Source of the DNA: Microvirga sp. BSC39
Lineage (GTDB): Bacteria; Pseudomonadota; Alphaproteobacteria; Rhizobiales; Beijerinckiaceae
Direction: 5' to 3'
Assembly: GCF_000739015.1 (NCBI RefSeq)
Contig: NZ_JPUG01000063.1
Span: 1 to 64,000, forward strand
DNA length: 64,000 nt
Position numbers and translations under genes: made by a program. This document shows, in pieces, positions 44,912-53,526 of this stretch. The notes beneath the pieces were generated by a model. That model was not told the origin of the DNA, did not search any database, and saw only the letters and a program-made list of their open reading frames with translations. Position 1 is the first letter of the stretch; the number at the start of each line of letters is the position of its first letter.

Positions 44912-45679
44912 TCAAAGGCAGGTGGTGATGCCGCCATCAACGTAGAGCGTATGCCCATTCACGAATGAGGATGCCTCGCTCGAAAGGAAGACGGCCGCGC
45001 CGACCAGTTCCTCAACATTGCCCCATCGGGCTGCCGGCGTGCGCTTCTCAAGCCAGCTTGAGAATTCTGTGCTGTCGACAAGAGCTTGGTTGAGCGGCGT
45101 CTTGAAGTACCCGGGCGCAATGGCATTGATCTGTAGGCCGTGCTTGGCCCAGTCCGCACACATGCCCCGGGTCAGGTTCTTCACCGCCCCCTTGGTCGCT
45201 GTGTAAGGAGCGATTCCGGGCCGGGCAAGCTCACTTTGCACTGAGGCGATGTTGATGATCTTGCCCCGCCCCCGGGCGATCATATGCCGTGCGACCGCCT
45301 GCCCGACATAGAATACGCTGGAAATGTTGGTGGTCAGCAACTGCTCCCATCGGTCGGCTGGGAAGTCCTCGAGGGGCGTGCGGAACTGCATGCCCGCATT
45401 GTTGATCAGGATGTCGATTGGGCCCTCATCGCTCTCAATAGCCGCGATCCCATTATGGACGTCCTTGGCTGAGGTCACGTCGAACAGCGCCGATGAGACT
45501 TTATGCCCCGCAGCCGATAGTTCGGCTGAGGCCACCTCAATCTTGCTGGGGTCGCGTCCATTGAGGATTACCGCGGCACCGTGCTCTGCCAAACCTTTGG
45601 CCAGAGCCAGCCCGATCCCCTGAGACGAGCCTGTAATGAGGGCACGTTTGCCCCTTAGAGAAAACAGCGGAAAGTCCAT
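44912..45679 (-). CDS. SDR oxidoreductase, gluconate 5-dehydrogenase-like
   Basis: This 255-residue classical short-chain dehydrogenase has the cofactor loop ALITGSSQGIGLALAKGL, NNAGMQF, catalytic Ser in NIASVQSELARPGIAPYTATKGAVKN (Y and K two turns apart) and the C-terminal HTLYVDGGITTCL. The start MDFPLFSLRGKRALITG and the AHPGYF-type segment (NAIAPGYFKTPLNQAL) resemble gluconate 5-dehydrogenases (Ga5DH/IdnO), which reduce 5-ketogluconate to gluconate. AAGG lies five bases before the ATG. It is the first gene of the dehydrogenase cluster, 121 bases before the next. Confidence 0.85.
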   Translation of the reverse strand: MDFPLFSLRGKRALITGSSQGIGLALAKGLAEHGAAVILNGRDPSKIEVASAELSAAGHKVSSALFDVTSAKDVHNGIAAIESDEGPIDILINNAGMQFRTPLEDFPADRWEQLLTTNISSVFYVGQAVARHMIARGRGKIINIASVQSELARPGIAPYTATKGAVKNLTRGMCADWAKHGLQINAIAPGYFKTPLNQALVDSTEFSSWLEKRTPAARWGNVEELVGAAVFLSSEASSFVNGHTLYVDGGITTCL

Positions 45680-46088
45680 GATGGCCTTGTCGACTCCAGT
45701 TAAGCGCGAGGATCTCTGAAGAGCGATTTATTGCTTGTCTCGACCATGCGATGGGTCGAATGTTTCGCAACGTTAGGTTCAGAACGGTAGTTCTGCAAAG
45801 ACAACTACAGTCTGCATCCATAGCTTTTTCTTATGACGAGCGATTGTACAATGCCGGGAGGAGAGGCATACGCCTTCGGCTCCGGAAATGCGTGGTTACA
45901 CAGTCAAGTTGTAGCTGTCTGCGCTAAGGGACATGCCCAGTATCACTTAGATCAAGCCCACGCACGATGGGTGATCGGGACCAGCGGGGCTCCCGATCAT
46001 TTCCGCACCTTGAACGATGCCGCACCGCTCGCGATCGACTGATCCATTTCCGAACACGTTTCAGGGTGGCCGACCGAGGTTGCTGGAG
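45680..46088. other. Intergenic region upstream of the sugar-acid genes
   Basis: About 400 bases between the SDR start and the IS5 element. It should contain the cluster promoter. It includes an inverted repeat (45787-45808) and, at 45819-45835, CATA-N9-TATG, which resembles a LysR-type site. From about 45840 to 46088 nothing is recognised. Confidence 0.45.
45787..45808. promoter_or_regulatory. Inverted repeat GTAGTT-N10-AACTAC
   Basis: Six-base perfect arms with a ten-base gap lie about 110 bases upstream of the gluconate 5-dehydrogenase-like gene. The placement suits an operator. No regulator gene is adjacent, so the protein is unknown. Confidence 0.3.
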
Positions 46089-46885
46089 TTACGTCAACGG
46101 CACGGATGCTAGGTCCTGGTAGGTCTTGAGCCAGTCGAGAGCAGCGGTGAGACAGAGTATGCCCATGAACGATGAGGCTGTCTTCTCGTAGCGGGTTGCA
46201 ACAGCCCGCCACTCCTTCAACCTCGCCCAGAGCCGCTCGACAACATTGCGATTGTTGTAAATCCACTCGGGGCATGCCACCGGCGCCTCATTGGACTTGG
46301 CCGGGATCGCCGGTCTCGCACCGAGGCTCCAGATGTACTCGCGGAAGCTGTGACCGGAATAGCCACGATCGGCCACCACCCAGTTCGGCACGTCCGACAG
46401 GCTGTCGAGCAGCGGAATGGCGTCAGGCAGCTCGTGCGCCTGACCAGGCGCGATCCGAAACGCGATGGCGCGTCCGAGACCGTCGGCGATCACGCAAGCC
46501 TTGGTGCCATAGCCGCCACGCGATCGGCCAAGTGCTTCGCGATCGTCTCGTTGAGCTTGAGAGCCCCTTTTCGGCGCGCTCCGGCGGCTTTCTGATGCGC
46601 ACGCACACTGGTGCCATCCAGGAATGTCATTCCAAGCTGGGTCCCACGTTCCTGCACCAGGTTTAGCAGACGCTCCCAGACACCCAGGCGAGCCCAGCGG
46701 ATGAAGGTCTGAGCGGCCCGCCACCAAGGGCCCAGCTCAACGGGCACAGAGCGCCACTTGGCGCCATTCTGATGCCGCCAGAGGATCGCCTCCATCGTGC
46801 GACGCAGATCGTGCGGTGGGGTTTTGCCCTTCGGACGGCACTGTTCCACCAAAGGCTCCAGCATCGCCCATTGTGCGTCCGTCAG
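46089..46885 (-). mobile_element. IS5-family (IS427-like) insertion sequence, two-frame transposase
   Basis: The first frame reads LTDAQWAMLEPLV...RRTMEAILWRHQNGAKWRSVP and MTFLDGTSVRAHQKAAGA, giving the first catalytic Asp. The second frame carries GRSRGGYGTKACVIADGLG, VVADRGYSGHSFREY (second Asp) and NVVERLWARLKEWRAVATRYEKT (Glu). The frames overlap by a slippery AAAAGGGG (plus-strand 46564-46571), where a -1 frameshift would join them as in other IS427 members. The first in-frame ATG is 46864; a CTG at 46885 behind GGAGG gives the family-typical start. The DDE set is intact, so the copy may be active. Exact ends were not resolved, probably within 46040-46940. Confidence 0.85.
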
Positions 46886-46959
46886 CTTGGCTCCTCCTCA
46901 AACAGGACGAGCAAAACGCCTCCAAGTGCAAAGGGTTCAAGTCATAACAGGCCGTAGTC

Positions 46960-47358
46960 GCTCGAACACTTCTTCCGGGACAGAGTACGAAATCTGCAAT
47001 GGTCGAGCGCAGACATGGGCAAGAAGGCCTCTAGCACATCAACCCTGGCGCTGATGCAGAGGCGAACCTCAGGTCAACAGATGCTTCAACCTGTTACGCG
47101 CGGGTTCGTGTTCATTTGCCGTTAGATGGATGAAGGGCCATTACTACGCCAAGTCCACTCTCACCCTCAATTGCCTGTCAGTCCTGTCAGTACTGAGTCT
47201 CGCATGGGCTTACTGCCACAGGAAACCGACCACAAAGATCTATATCTCGCGACTAGGTCTCGCGACTAGGTGGCCGGCCGGATTGCTCACCGCGACCACC
47301 TAGTCGCATCGATCCTGACCGTGTTGGCTTCTTTCACGATCCAGCTATAGCGTCGTAA
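46960..47358. other. Intergenic region with repeats, no gene
   Basis: Roughly 400 bases between the IS5 element and the end of the binding-protein gene. No open frame of interest. It contains the tandem and inverted repeats described at 47245-47307 and may include the transcription terminator of the ABC operon. Confidence 0.45.
47245..47307. repeat. Tandem 13-base repeat plus 12-base inverted repeat
   Basis: TCTCGCGACTAGG occurs twice in direct succession (47245-47257, 47258-47270). The second copy forms GCGACTAGGTGG (47262-47273), matched perfectly by CCACCTAGTCGC (47296-47307) across a 22-base gap. It lies 52 bases downstream of the binding-protein stop (minus strand), so a terminator or protein-binding site is possible. 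Confidence 0.6.
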
Positions 47359-48201
47359 TCAAGGAATCGGGTCGAACTTTAGCTGGGATAGTGGAGTCAC
47401 CTTGTCGGTTCGGGTCATTTTGAATTCCGTGTTGGGTCCGAGCCACTTATCCCAGGCTGCGTTGATTTCGCCAGCATCATCCATTGCCTTAAGCGTTTCA
47501 TTAACCTTTGCTAGCAGCGCGGGCTCGTCCTTCTTCATGCCGATACCCGTGGGCTGCAGCACCATAGGCTCTGGGATCATCTTCAGCTCAACACCTCGCG
47601 TCTTCGATTCATTAACAAGCTTCGTGATCGTCATGGTGTTTGCAACCATGCCGATCGCTTTGTTCTGTTGAACCGCCATGAAGGCGGAGCCTGTGTCCTG
47701 GAATGTTAGCGGTTCGGACCCATTCAACTTGATTGCAAGTTCAGATGTCGACCCTTTCGTCGAAGCGAGCCGCTTACCCTTAAAATCTGCCTTCGACGTT
47801 GACGGGTCACTCGCCTTTACGGCCAACATTTCTTTGGCAACATAGTAGGGATCGCTATATTGGATCTGCTCCGCGCGGCTCAGGGTGTAGGCGAGGTTTG
47901 CGATCGTCAGGTCGACGCGGCCAAGCTTCACTTCTGGCACCCGTGCTTCAACGGACAACGGCGTGATTTTCGCCTCGACGCCCCAGCGCTTCGCGATCCC
48001 TTTGCAGAGATCGACATCAAAGCCGACTAGCTCGCGTGTCTTCGGGTCAGGAGCGGAGAAAGGCGGAACGTCAGCGTACGTCCCGCAGCGAAGCTCCTTA
48101 CGCGCCATGATGTCTGCAAGCTGGTCGGCGTTCGCGGGCGCCACAAATGCGATAGCAATTGCTGTGACAGCGAGGCCGAACTTCATAGAATTCAACGACA
48201 T
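47359..48201 (-). CDS. Polar amino-acid ABC transporter binding protein
   Basis: This 280-residue periplasmic protein has a Sec signal (FGLAVTAIAIAFVAPANA) and an SBP_bac_3 domain: ADIMARKELRCGTYADVPPFSAPDP, RELVGFDVDLCKGIAKRWG and VDLTIANLAYTLSRAEQIQYSDPY. GAGGAG lies eight bases before the ATG. It belongs with the ATPase and two permeases upstream. The co-transcribed SDR and nearby PxpABC/biotin-dependent genes suggest an amino acid or lactam ligand, for example 5-oxoproline or a derivative. Confidence 0.9.
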   Translation of the reverse strand: MSLNSMKFGLAVTAIAIAFVAPANADQLADIMARKELRCGTYADVPPFSAPDPKTRELVGFDVDLCKGIAKRWGVEAKITPLSVEARVPEVKLGRVDLTIANLAYTLSRAEQIQYSDPYYVAKEMLAVKASDPSTSKADFKGKRLASTKGSTSELAIKLNGSEPLTFQDTGSAFMAVQQNKAIGMVANTMTITKLVNESKTRGVELKMIPEPMVLQPTGIGMKKDEPALLAKVNETLKAMDDAGEINAAWDKWLGPNTEFKMTRTDKVTPLSQLKFDPIP

Positions 48202-48238
48202 GGTCTATCTCCTCTGGTTATATTTTTGGATCTAGGTT

Positions 48239-48970
48239 TCAGTGGCGCAGATCGGAAAGGAAACGCTGCGCCCGAGGGTGCTGGGGCCGAGAGAAAAAGC
48301 TCTCGGGATCAGCCTCCTCAAGGATGCGGCCGCCGTCCATGAACCAGACACGATCCGCAACTTCCCGTGCAAAACCCATCTCGTGGGTGACGCACATCAT
48401 CGTCATTCCGTCTGCTGCCAAGGCCTTCATTACGGCGAGGACCTCGCCAACCATCTCAGGGTCAAGGGCACTGGTGGGCTCGTCAAACAGCATCGCGGGA
48501 GGCTCCATGGCTAGCGCTCGAGCGATCGCAACCCGCTGTTGTTGACCGCCGGACAACTGGCCCGGATACGAGCCGGCCTTTGCTGCCAAACCGACGCGAT
48601 CAAGGAGTTGCAATGCCTTCTCTCGAGCGACTTCCCGCTTGACGCCATTGACTGTGACTGGCGACAGCGCAACGTTCTCGAGCGCCGAGAGGTGCGGGAA
48701 GAGATTGAAGCTCTGGAACACGAAGCCAATGCGGCTCCTGAGATGATTAAGTTCCTTGCTGCGCATCTTGGCGTGCACGTCTTGGCCATCAAAAAGAATG
48801 GAACCAGATTGGATCTCTTCAAGCCTGTTGATAGTTCTGATCAATGTAGACTTCCCGGAGCCGGATGGTCCGCACACCACTACAACCTCGCTTCGTGCCA
48901 CGTCGGCGTTGATGTCAACGAGCGCCTGAAAGGATCCGTAGTTTTTGTTGACATTCGAAAAGCGGATCAT
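48239..48970 (-). CDS. Polar amino-acid ABC transporter ATPase
   Basis: This 243-residue ATPase from ATG 48970 has GGGAGG seven bases upstream; ATG 49006, overlapping the permease stop, is an alternative adding 12 residues. Walker [19 protein letters not shown], signature [16 protein letters not shown], Walker [15 protein letters not shown] and H-loop CVTHEMGFA are all intact. The NRLE and HEMGFA motifs are typical of the GlnQ/HisP group. Gap to the binding-protein start is 37 bases. Confidence 0.92.
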   Translation of the reverse strand: MIRFSNVNKNYGSFQALVDINADVARSEVVVVCGPSGSGKSTLIRTINRLEEIQSGSILFDGQDVHAKMRSKELNHLRSRIGFVFQSFNLFPHLSALENVALSPVTVNGVKREVAREKALQLLDRVGLAAKAGSYPGQLSGGQQQRVAIARALAMEPPAMLFDEPTSALDPEMVGEVLAVMKALAADGMTMMCVTHEMGFAREVADRVWFMDGGRILEEADPESFFSRPQHPRAQRFLSDLRH

Positions 48971-49002
48971 GGGTGGGCCTCCCGCGGGCAGACGATCAAT
49001 GG

Positions 49003-49758
49003 TCATGGCTCGACCGTAAGTGTTTGGGGCTGTAATTCGACGGGTAACGTACCGCTCGTTGTCCCGGCACGTTTGCGCGCAATCCGTCGTTCCAGAACAG
49101 TAGCAGCATGGGACAATGTCCAGCATACGAGGTAGTACACAAGTGCCAAGATGAAGAAGACCTGAAAAGGCTTTGTGAGAAGTTGATTATTGATCTGGTT
49201 TGCAGCGAACGTGAGTTCTGGAACGTTGATCACGTACCCCAAAGTCGTCTCTTTGATCGTCGAGACGAATTGGCTCAGGATGCTCGGCATCATGTTGTAA
49301 AGAGCTTGCGGGAGGATAATGTACCACATGGCTCCAAGGTAGCTGTGGCCTAGCGCGCGCGCAGCATCCATCTGACCACGGCCGAGAGCCATAATCCCGG
49401 CTCGCACGACTTCACTCAGGAACGCTGCCTCATAGATAACTAGGGTTACGAGCATCGTCACGAACCCAGGTATATTCGCGCCGATGAGCACCGGGACCAT
49501 GAAATAGACCCAGAGGATTAGCATCAGCAAAGGCACGCCCCGCGCAATGTAAACAAGGGCAGTCGACGGCCAGAGCAGGAATGGCGAGCGAGACATCCGG
49601 GCGAGCGCCAGCAAGACGCTGAGGGGGAAAGCCAGCGCAATACTCAACACCGACAGGATCAGGGTCGCTGCAAAACCGCCTAGCGGACCATTGGGATACT
49701 GCCCGATCAGCAGGAGAAGCCAGTTATCCTGAATAATAGAGAGGATGTCCCACAGCAC
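49003..49758 (-). CDS. Polar amino-acid ABC permease
   Basis: This 251-residue HisM/GlnP-type permease starts at GTG 49758, three bases after the preceding stop, behind a GGGGGAG sequence. It has about five membrane segments. The coupling loop reads [38 protein letters not shown], typical of the group. It works with the other permease and the ATPase downstream. Confidence 0.9.
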   Translation of the reverse strand: MLWDILSIIQDNWLLLLIGQYPNGPLGGFAATLILSVLSIALAFPLSVLLALARMSRSPFLLWPSTALVYIARGVPLLMLILWVYFMVPVLIGANIPGFVTMLVTLVIYEAAFLSEVVRAGIMALGRGQMDAARALGHSYLGAMWYIILPQALYNMMPSILSQFVSTIKETTLGYVINVPELTFAANQINNQLLTKPFQVFFILALVYYLVCWTLSHAATVLERRIARKRAGTTSGTLPVELQPQTLTVEP

Positions 49759-49761
49759 TGG

Positions 49762-50463
49762 TCAGCGCTCCCCCTTCAGCACTGCTTGGCGGCTCAGTGC
49801 TGCTCCGGCAGACATGATCAACAGGGAGCAAATCAGGTATGCAATTGTCGCGATGAGGTAGACCTCGAACGTTCTGAAGCTCTGGTTTTCCACTTCCTTG
49901 ACAGCGTGCGTGAGCTCGGCGACCCCGATCGCCATTGCAAGGCTGCTGTTCTTAAAAAGAGAGACGCTGTGATTGATCAGCGCGGGCAAGGCGTTGCGGA
50001 AGGCTTGCGGCATAAGTACGTAGCGCATCGTTCCAAAGAAGCTGTGGCCGAGCGCGCGGGCCGCCTCAGATTGTCCAGCCGGGACGGAGCGAATGCCAGA
50101 GCGCAGATCCTCGCTAAAGTAAGCGGCCTGGCAAAGCCCCAGCGCGATGACGGCGAAGATGGCCTCCGCGCCATGATCGGAAAGCCAGTATTGTAGTGCC
50201 TCGGGCAGTATGCTTGAGATACCGAAGTACCACAGCATGAGTTGCACCAGGGTCGGAACATTGCGGTGATAGGACACGTAGGCTGCGACAGCTCGATCAG
50301 CGAGGCGGCTAGGAGAGAGCCGGATGATCAGCAGCAGGACGGCGAGAGTCATGGCAAGAAGCCACGACCCGGCAGCAATCACCAAGGTCATCTCCAACCC
50401 GTGAAGAAGCATGCGCCCGAAGTCCGGGTTCATGAGGATCGCCGTGAGATCGAACCCGGTCAT
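49762..50463 (-). CDS. Polar amino-acid ABC permease
   Basis: The 233-residue partner permease has about five membrane segments and the coupling loop [51 protein letters not shown] is the conserved entry segment of the HisQ/HisM group. It follows the SDR gene after five bases. The two permeases, ATPase and binding protein make a complete importer. Confidence 0.9.
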   Translation of the reverse strand: MTGFDLTAILMNPDFGRMLLHGLEMTLVIAAGSWLLAMTLAVLLLIIRLSPSRLADRAVAAYVSYHRNVPTLVQLMLWYFGISSILPEALQYWLSDHGAEAIFAVIALGLCQAAYFSEDLRSGIRSVPAGQSEAARALGHSFFGTMRYVLMPQAFRNALPALINHSVSLFKNSSLAMAIGVAELTHAVKEVENQSFRTFEVYLIATIAYLICSLLIMSAGAALSRQAVLKGER

Positions 50464-50468
50464 TGCCG

Positions 50469-51239
50469 CTAACCCGCCGTCACTTGTCGGTCGCCTTTTG
50501 TCGCGGGACGAGCCGTCTGGAGGCCGCCGAGCACCTGGAGAGTTGGCGTGATCTCCATGTGACCAACATTCATGGATACGGGCGCCGCAACGGCGAAGGC
50601 GATTGCCTCAGCAATGTCAGCTGCCTCCGGCAGTTCAAAACCTTCGATGAAGCGCTCCCGGATCTCGGGTGTGTCCCCATGAACATGCGCAAAGATGTCG
50701 GTGGCCACGCGCCCGGGACAGATCTCTGTGACGCGAACCCGGTGCCCGAAAGCGTCAATACGCAGCTGGCGGGACAGCATGCTGACCGCAGCTTTGGTCG
50801 CATGGTAGGTCGAGTTCCCGCCGAAATTGTAGGCTCCGGCGATCGACGAGATATTGATGACATGGCCGCGATCGCGCGCCACCATGCCGGGAACGATGAG
50901 CCGGCAGAGATGGAGCACGGCCCGTGTGTTCACATCGACGAGCAGGTCGATGTCCTCGGGATCCGCCTCGAGGAACTTCTTGGGACGGTCGACGCCCGCA
51001 TTGTTGACCAAGATGTCGAACTGGACTGTCTCCGCGAGGCTTGCGAGCTTTTTGCGATCCACCACGTCGATGACATGTGCGATGCATCCGGTCCTTTCCG
51101 CAAGGCGTTCCAGCGGCTCTCGACTGCGGGCGATCGCATGGACCTCCAAGCCTTCGCGGCGGAACCGCTCGACCACGGCGGCGCCAATCCCCGAGGAAGC
51201 GCCAGTCACAAGAGCTGTCTTGTAGTCAGAGAAGGGCAT
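50469..51239 (-). CDS. SDR family oxidoreductase
   Basis: This 256-residue classical SDR has the cofactor motif ALVTGASSGIGAAVVERF, NNAGVDRPK, and the catalytic Ser and Tyr-x3-Lys in NISSIAGAYNFGGNSTYHATKAAV. It resembles the YdfG/serine-dehydrogenase-like SDRs that oxidise hydroxy amino acids, judging from EADPEDIDLLVDVNTRAV and CPGRVATDIF; the substrate is not certain. It leads the transporter operon, with a strong palindrome 73 bases upstream. Confidence 0.85.
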   Translation of the reverse strand: MPFSDYKTALVTGASSGIGAAVVERFRREGLEVHAIARSREPLERLAERTGCIAHVIDVVDRKKLASLAETVQFDILVNNAGVDRPKKFLEADPEDIDLLVDVNTRAVLHLCRLIVPGMVARDRGHVINISSIAGAYNFGGNSTYHATKAAVSMLSRQLRIDAFGHRVRVTEICPGRVATDIFAHVHGDTPEIRERFIEGFELPEAADIAEAIAFAVAAPVSMNVGHMEITPTLQVLGGLQTARPATKGDRQVTAG

Positions 51240-51311
51240 GAGTGTCCTCGCTGGTTGATATAACTTAGGAGAAGTTAGCCAGCAGACGCCAAGACCGTTT
51301 GTGTTTGTGGC

Positions 51312-51328
51312 GATAAGCTGTTCTTATC
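51312..51328. promoter_or_regulatory. GATAAG-N5-CTTATC palindrome, Nac-type site
   Basis: A perfect 17-base palindrome that also fits ATA-N9-TAT, the recognition pattern of the LysR protein Nac. It lies in the 108-base gap between pxpA and the SDR gene, so it marks a second promoter for the SDR-transporter operon. Related copies occur at 56087 and 57097. Confidence 0.6.
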
Positions 51329-51347
51329 TTGAGGCGTCTGAGCACGG

Positions 51348-52112
51348 CTACGCCATCTGGGACACGGGCACGACCCTCCCACCAGCCTGCTCGATTTCCA
51401 TGCGGATTTTGCGAGCGAGCGATAAGGCGCCAGGCGTATCCCCATGCAGCAGGATGCTGTGAGGACGCATCGGCAGGTCCTCTCCGTCATAAGTTATAAC
51501 AGTTCTCTGCTGTAGAACTTGTCGAACACGGTCTAGAACCTTGGCCTCGTCATGAATAACCGAGCTCGGCATCCGGCGCGGAACGAGAAGACCTAACTTG
51601 TCATAGGCCCGGTCTGCGAGAAAGGTGGTCGCGACGCGCAGTCCGCAGGACGCCGCCGCATTCTCAATAGCCTGGCTCGTTGAGGAAACGATGATCAGTT
51701 CAGGATTGAAGCGTGCGACTGCGGCAACAAGAGGTGCTGCGACGGTGGGATCTGCGGCCGCCATGTTCCCGAGGGCACCATGGAAGCTCATGTGGGTCAT
51801 TCTGTGCCCCACCGCCCGCGCGATGCCCTCAAGCGCTCCAAGCTGATAAATCACCATTGCAGCCAACTCTTCCGAGTCGATCTGCATCGGCCGTCGTCCG
51901 AACCCTTGCATGTCGGGAAAGCCGACATGTGCCCCGATGTCGACCCCGCGTTCCAGGGCTGCCTTGACCGTTCTTTCCATAATCAGCGGATCGCCCGCGT
52001 GAAAACCGCAGGCGAGGTTCGCCGACGACAGCACATCCAACAGTGCATCGTCGTCACCGATACGCCACTGGCCGTAGCCTTCAGCAAGGTCTGCATTGAG
52101 ATCGATTTGCAT
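51348..52112 (-). CDS. pxpA: 5-oxoprolinase subunit A-like (LamB/YcsF family)
   Basis: The 254-residue protein is of the YcsF/PxpA family. MQIDLNADLAEGYGQW opens it; LDVLSSANLACGFHAGDP, DIGAHVGFPDMQGFGRR and LLHGDTPGALSLARKIR are the conserved motifs. In E. coli PxpA, PxpB and PxpC form the ATP-dependent 5-oxoprolinase that opens the lactam ring. Here pxpC and pxpB are upstream in the same transcript, separated by a BCCP-like gene. It is the last gene of the carboxylase segment. Confidence 0.9.
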   Translation of the reverse strand: MQIDLNADLAEGYGQWRIGDDDALLDVLSSANLACGFHAGDPLIMERTVKAALERGVDIGAHVGFPDMQGFGRRPMQIDSEELAAMVIYQLGALEGIARAVGHRMTHMSFHGALGNMAAADPTVAAPLVAAVARFNPELIIVSSTSQAIENAAASCGLRVATTFLADRAYDKLGLLVPRRMPSSVIHDEAKVLDRVRQVLQQRTVITYDGEDLPMRPHSILLHGDTPGALSLARKIRMEIEQAGGRVVPVSQMA

Positions 52113-52123
52113 AGGTTGGCCCC

Positions 52124-52537
52124 TTAAGGCTTCAGTGCGACGAGCGGATCGCCATAGCCGACGAGCGAGCGGTCTGGCGCAATGATCGAGGCCACAATCC
52201 CGTCGCGCGGAGAGAGGACGGGTAAGAGAATGGGTCCGACCTGTAGAAGCCCCAGCGGCTGACCGGCCGCCACTGGCTCGTTCGGCTCTACCAGCGCCGC
52301 CTCTTGGACAGGGTGAGCATGCAGGAAAAGCCCCACACTCAGCGATAGGGCAACATCAGGTTGGCCTCTTGCCGGAACGGCTGCATCCCGCACAGAGCCC
52401 GCCGACCCAGCTCGCCTGCTTCTAGCCTTAACACTGCGCCTCAGGCAGATGCGATAATCCGGGCCTGTCAGCTCGTACGTCGCGATCCCCGCCTCGGAGA
52501 TCCAGGCTGCAATTTGTGGAATGTCTGAGATCTTCAT
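52124..52537 (-). CDS. BCCP-like protein without the biotinylation lysine
   Basis: This 137-residue protein from ATG 52537 (ATGA overlap with pxpC) has the AccB start KISDIPQIAAWISEAGIATYEL and a C-terminal biotinyl-lipoyl domain (about 65-137). At the turn where carriers have EAMKM it reads VGPILLPV, so the modified Lys is Leu104 by alignment. The flanking turns (EAALVEPNEPVAAGQPLG; SPRDGIVASIIAPDRSLVGYGDPL) are well kept. It cannot carry biotin at the usual place. It may be a scaffold or regulatory subunit of the carboxylase complex. A true BCCP is encoded at 55538. Confidence 0.8.
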   Translation of the reverse strand: MKISDIPQIAAWISEAGIATYELTGPDYRICLRRSVKARSRRAGSAGSVRDAAVPARGQPDVALSLSVGLFLHAHPVQEAALVEPNEPVAAGQPLGLLQVGPILLPVLSPRDGIVASIIAPDRSLVGYGDPLVALKP

Positions 52538-53526
52538 GAGCTCGCCTTCCGGGCTTTCGCAAGATCGAGACACCGCGCTACTTCGGACAGCCATCGAGAG
52601 ACCTCGTCAAGGGCGTGCAGTGCCCCATCCCAGTCTGTCTCGATGAAGCGGATGGAGCTGCCGATCGGGGCCTGCCCGAGCCGCCAGAGATCCGCCTCGA
52701 TGACGGTTCCGATCTTCGGATATCCGCCTGAGGGCTGGGCATCGCACATCTGCACGATCGGCTGGCCGCCGTGCGGCACCTGAATGACCCCGGGAACGAT
52801 GCCATGCGAGCGCAGCTCCATGGGAGCAACGGGCTCAAGGACAGAACCGGACAGGCGATACCCGTAGCGGTCGCTCTGGGGCGTTACCTTCCACGGCTTC
52901 AGCCACAGATCGCTCTGGGACTCCGGTTTGAAGCAGTGGTATTCGGCGGCCGGCAGAACCCGGGCCGCTGGCAGGCCATCCACTATCAGCGGCAAAGCGA
53001 ATGACGGCGGCACAATACTGGTTCCGTCCGACGCGCGGCGTGCGCCGTTGGGCTGGCCGAAAGGCAGCCTGTCTCCCTGCTGCAGCGCCCTCCCCTCAAG
53101 ACCGCCGATGGCTCCACGCAACTGTGTGGACCGAGACCCCAGGACGATGGGAACATCGATGCCGCCTGCCACGCAGACGTAAGCACGAGATCCCCGCCAA
53201 CGGGCAGATCTCGTCAGCCCAAGGCGCAGCACCGAGCCAGCTTTCGCTTGGATGCTCGACCAAGGAAGGATGACTTTGCCATCAATCGATGCTTCGCACG
53301 TTGCACCGGTCAATGCGATCTCGGCTTCACAATCAAACCGAGCTTCGAATGGAAAGACCTGAATCTCGATCGCAGCAGCATCCTCACTGTTGCCGAGCAG
53401 TAGGTTGCCGCAGGCGAGTGCAAGCCCGTCCATCGCGCCGGCGGTGCCGACACCCCATTTCAAAGCACCGAAACGCCCGCGATCCTGTATGGTCGTGAGC
53501 GCGCTTTTGGATAGGATTTCCATCAT
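52534..53526 (-). CDS. pxpC: 5-oxoprolinase subunit C-like (biotin-dependent carboxyltransferase/AHS2 family)
   Basis: This 330-residue protein is of the AHS2/KipA family. IQDRGRFGALKWGVGTAGAMDGLALACGNLLLGN is the hallmark N-terminus; AYVCVAGGIDVPIVLGSRST and VIQVPHGGQPIVQMCDAQPSGGYPKIG follow. The same domain forms part of the carboxyltransferase of urea carboxylase. Tandem ATGs at 53526/53523 overlap the pxpB stop. With pxpB, accC and the BCCP genes it could form a biotin-dependent carboxylase. Confidence 0.9.
   Translation of the reverse strand: MMEILSKSALTTIQDRGRFGALKWGVGTAGAMDGLALACGNLLLGNSEDAAAIEIQVFPFEARFDCEAEIALTGATCEASIDGKVILPWSSIQAKAGSVLRLGLTRSARWRGSRAYVCVAGGIDVPIVLGSRSTQLRGAIGGLEGRALQQGDRLPFGQPNGARRASDGTSIVPPSFALPLIVDGLPAARVLPAAEYHCFKPESQSDLWLKPWKVTPQSDRYGYRLSGSVLEPVAPMELRSHGIVPGVIQVPHGGQPIVQMCDAQPSGGYPKIGTVIEADLWRLGQAPIGSSIRFIETDWDGALHALDEVSRWLSEVARCLDLAKARKASS

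Noticed and set aside
45819..45835. Fourth Nac-type site (CATA-N9-TATG)
   Set aside because: It fits ATA-N9-TAT but lacks the longer ATAAG-N5-CTTAT symmetry and is 5 kb away from the regulon; such short matches are expected by chance a few times in a window this size.
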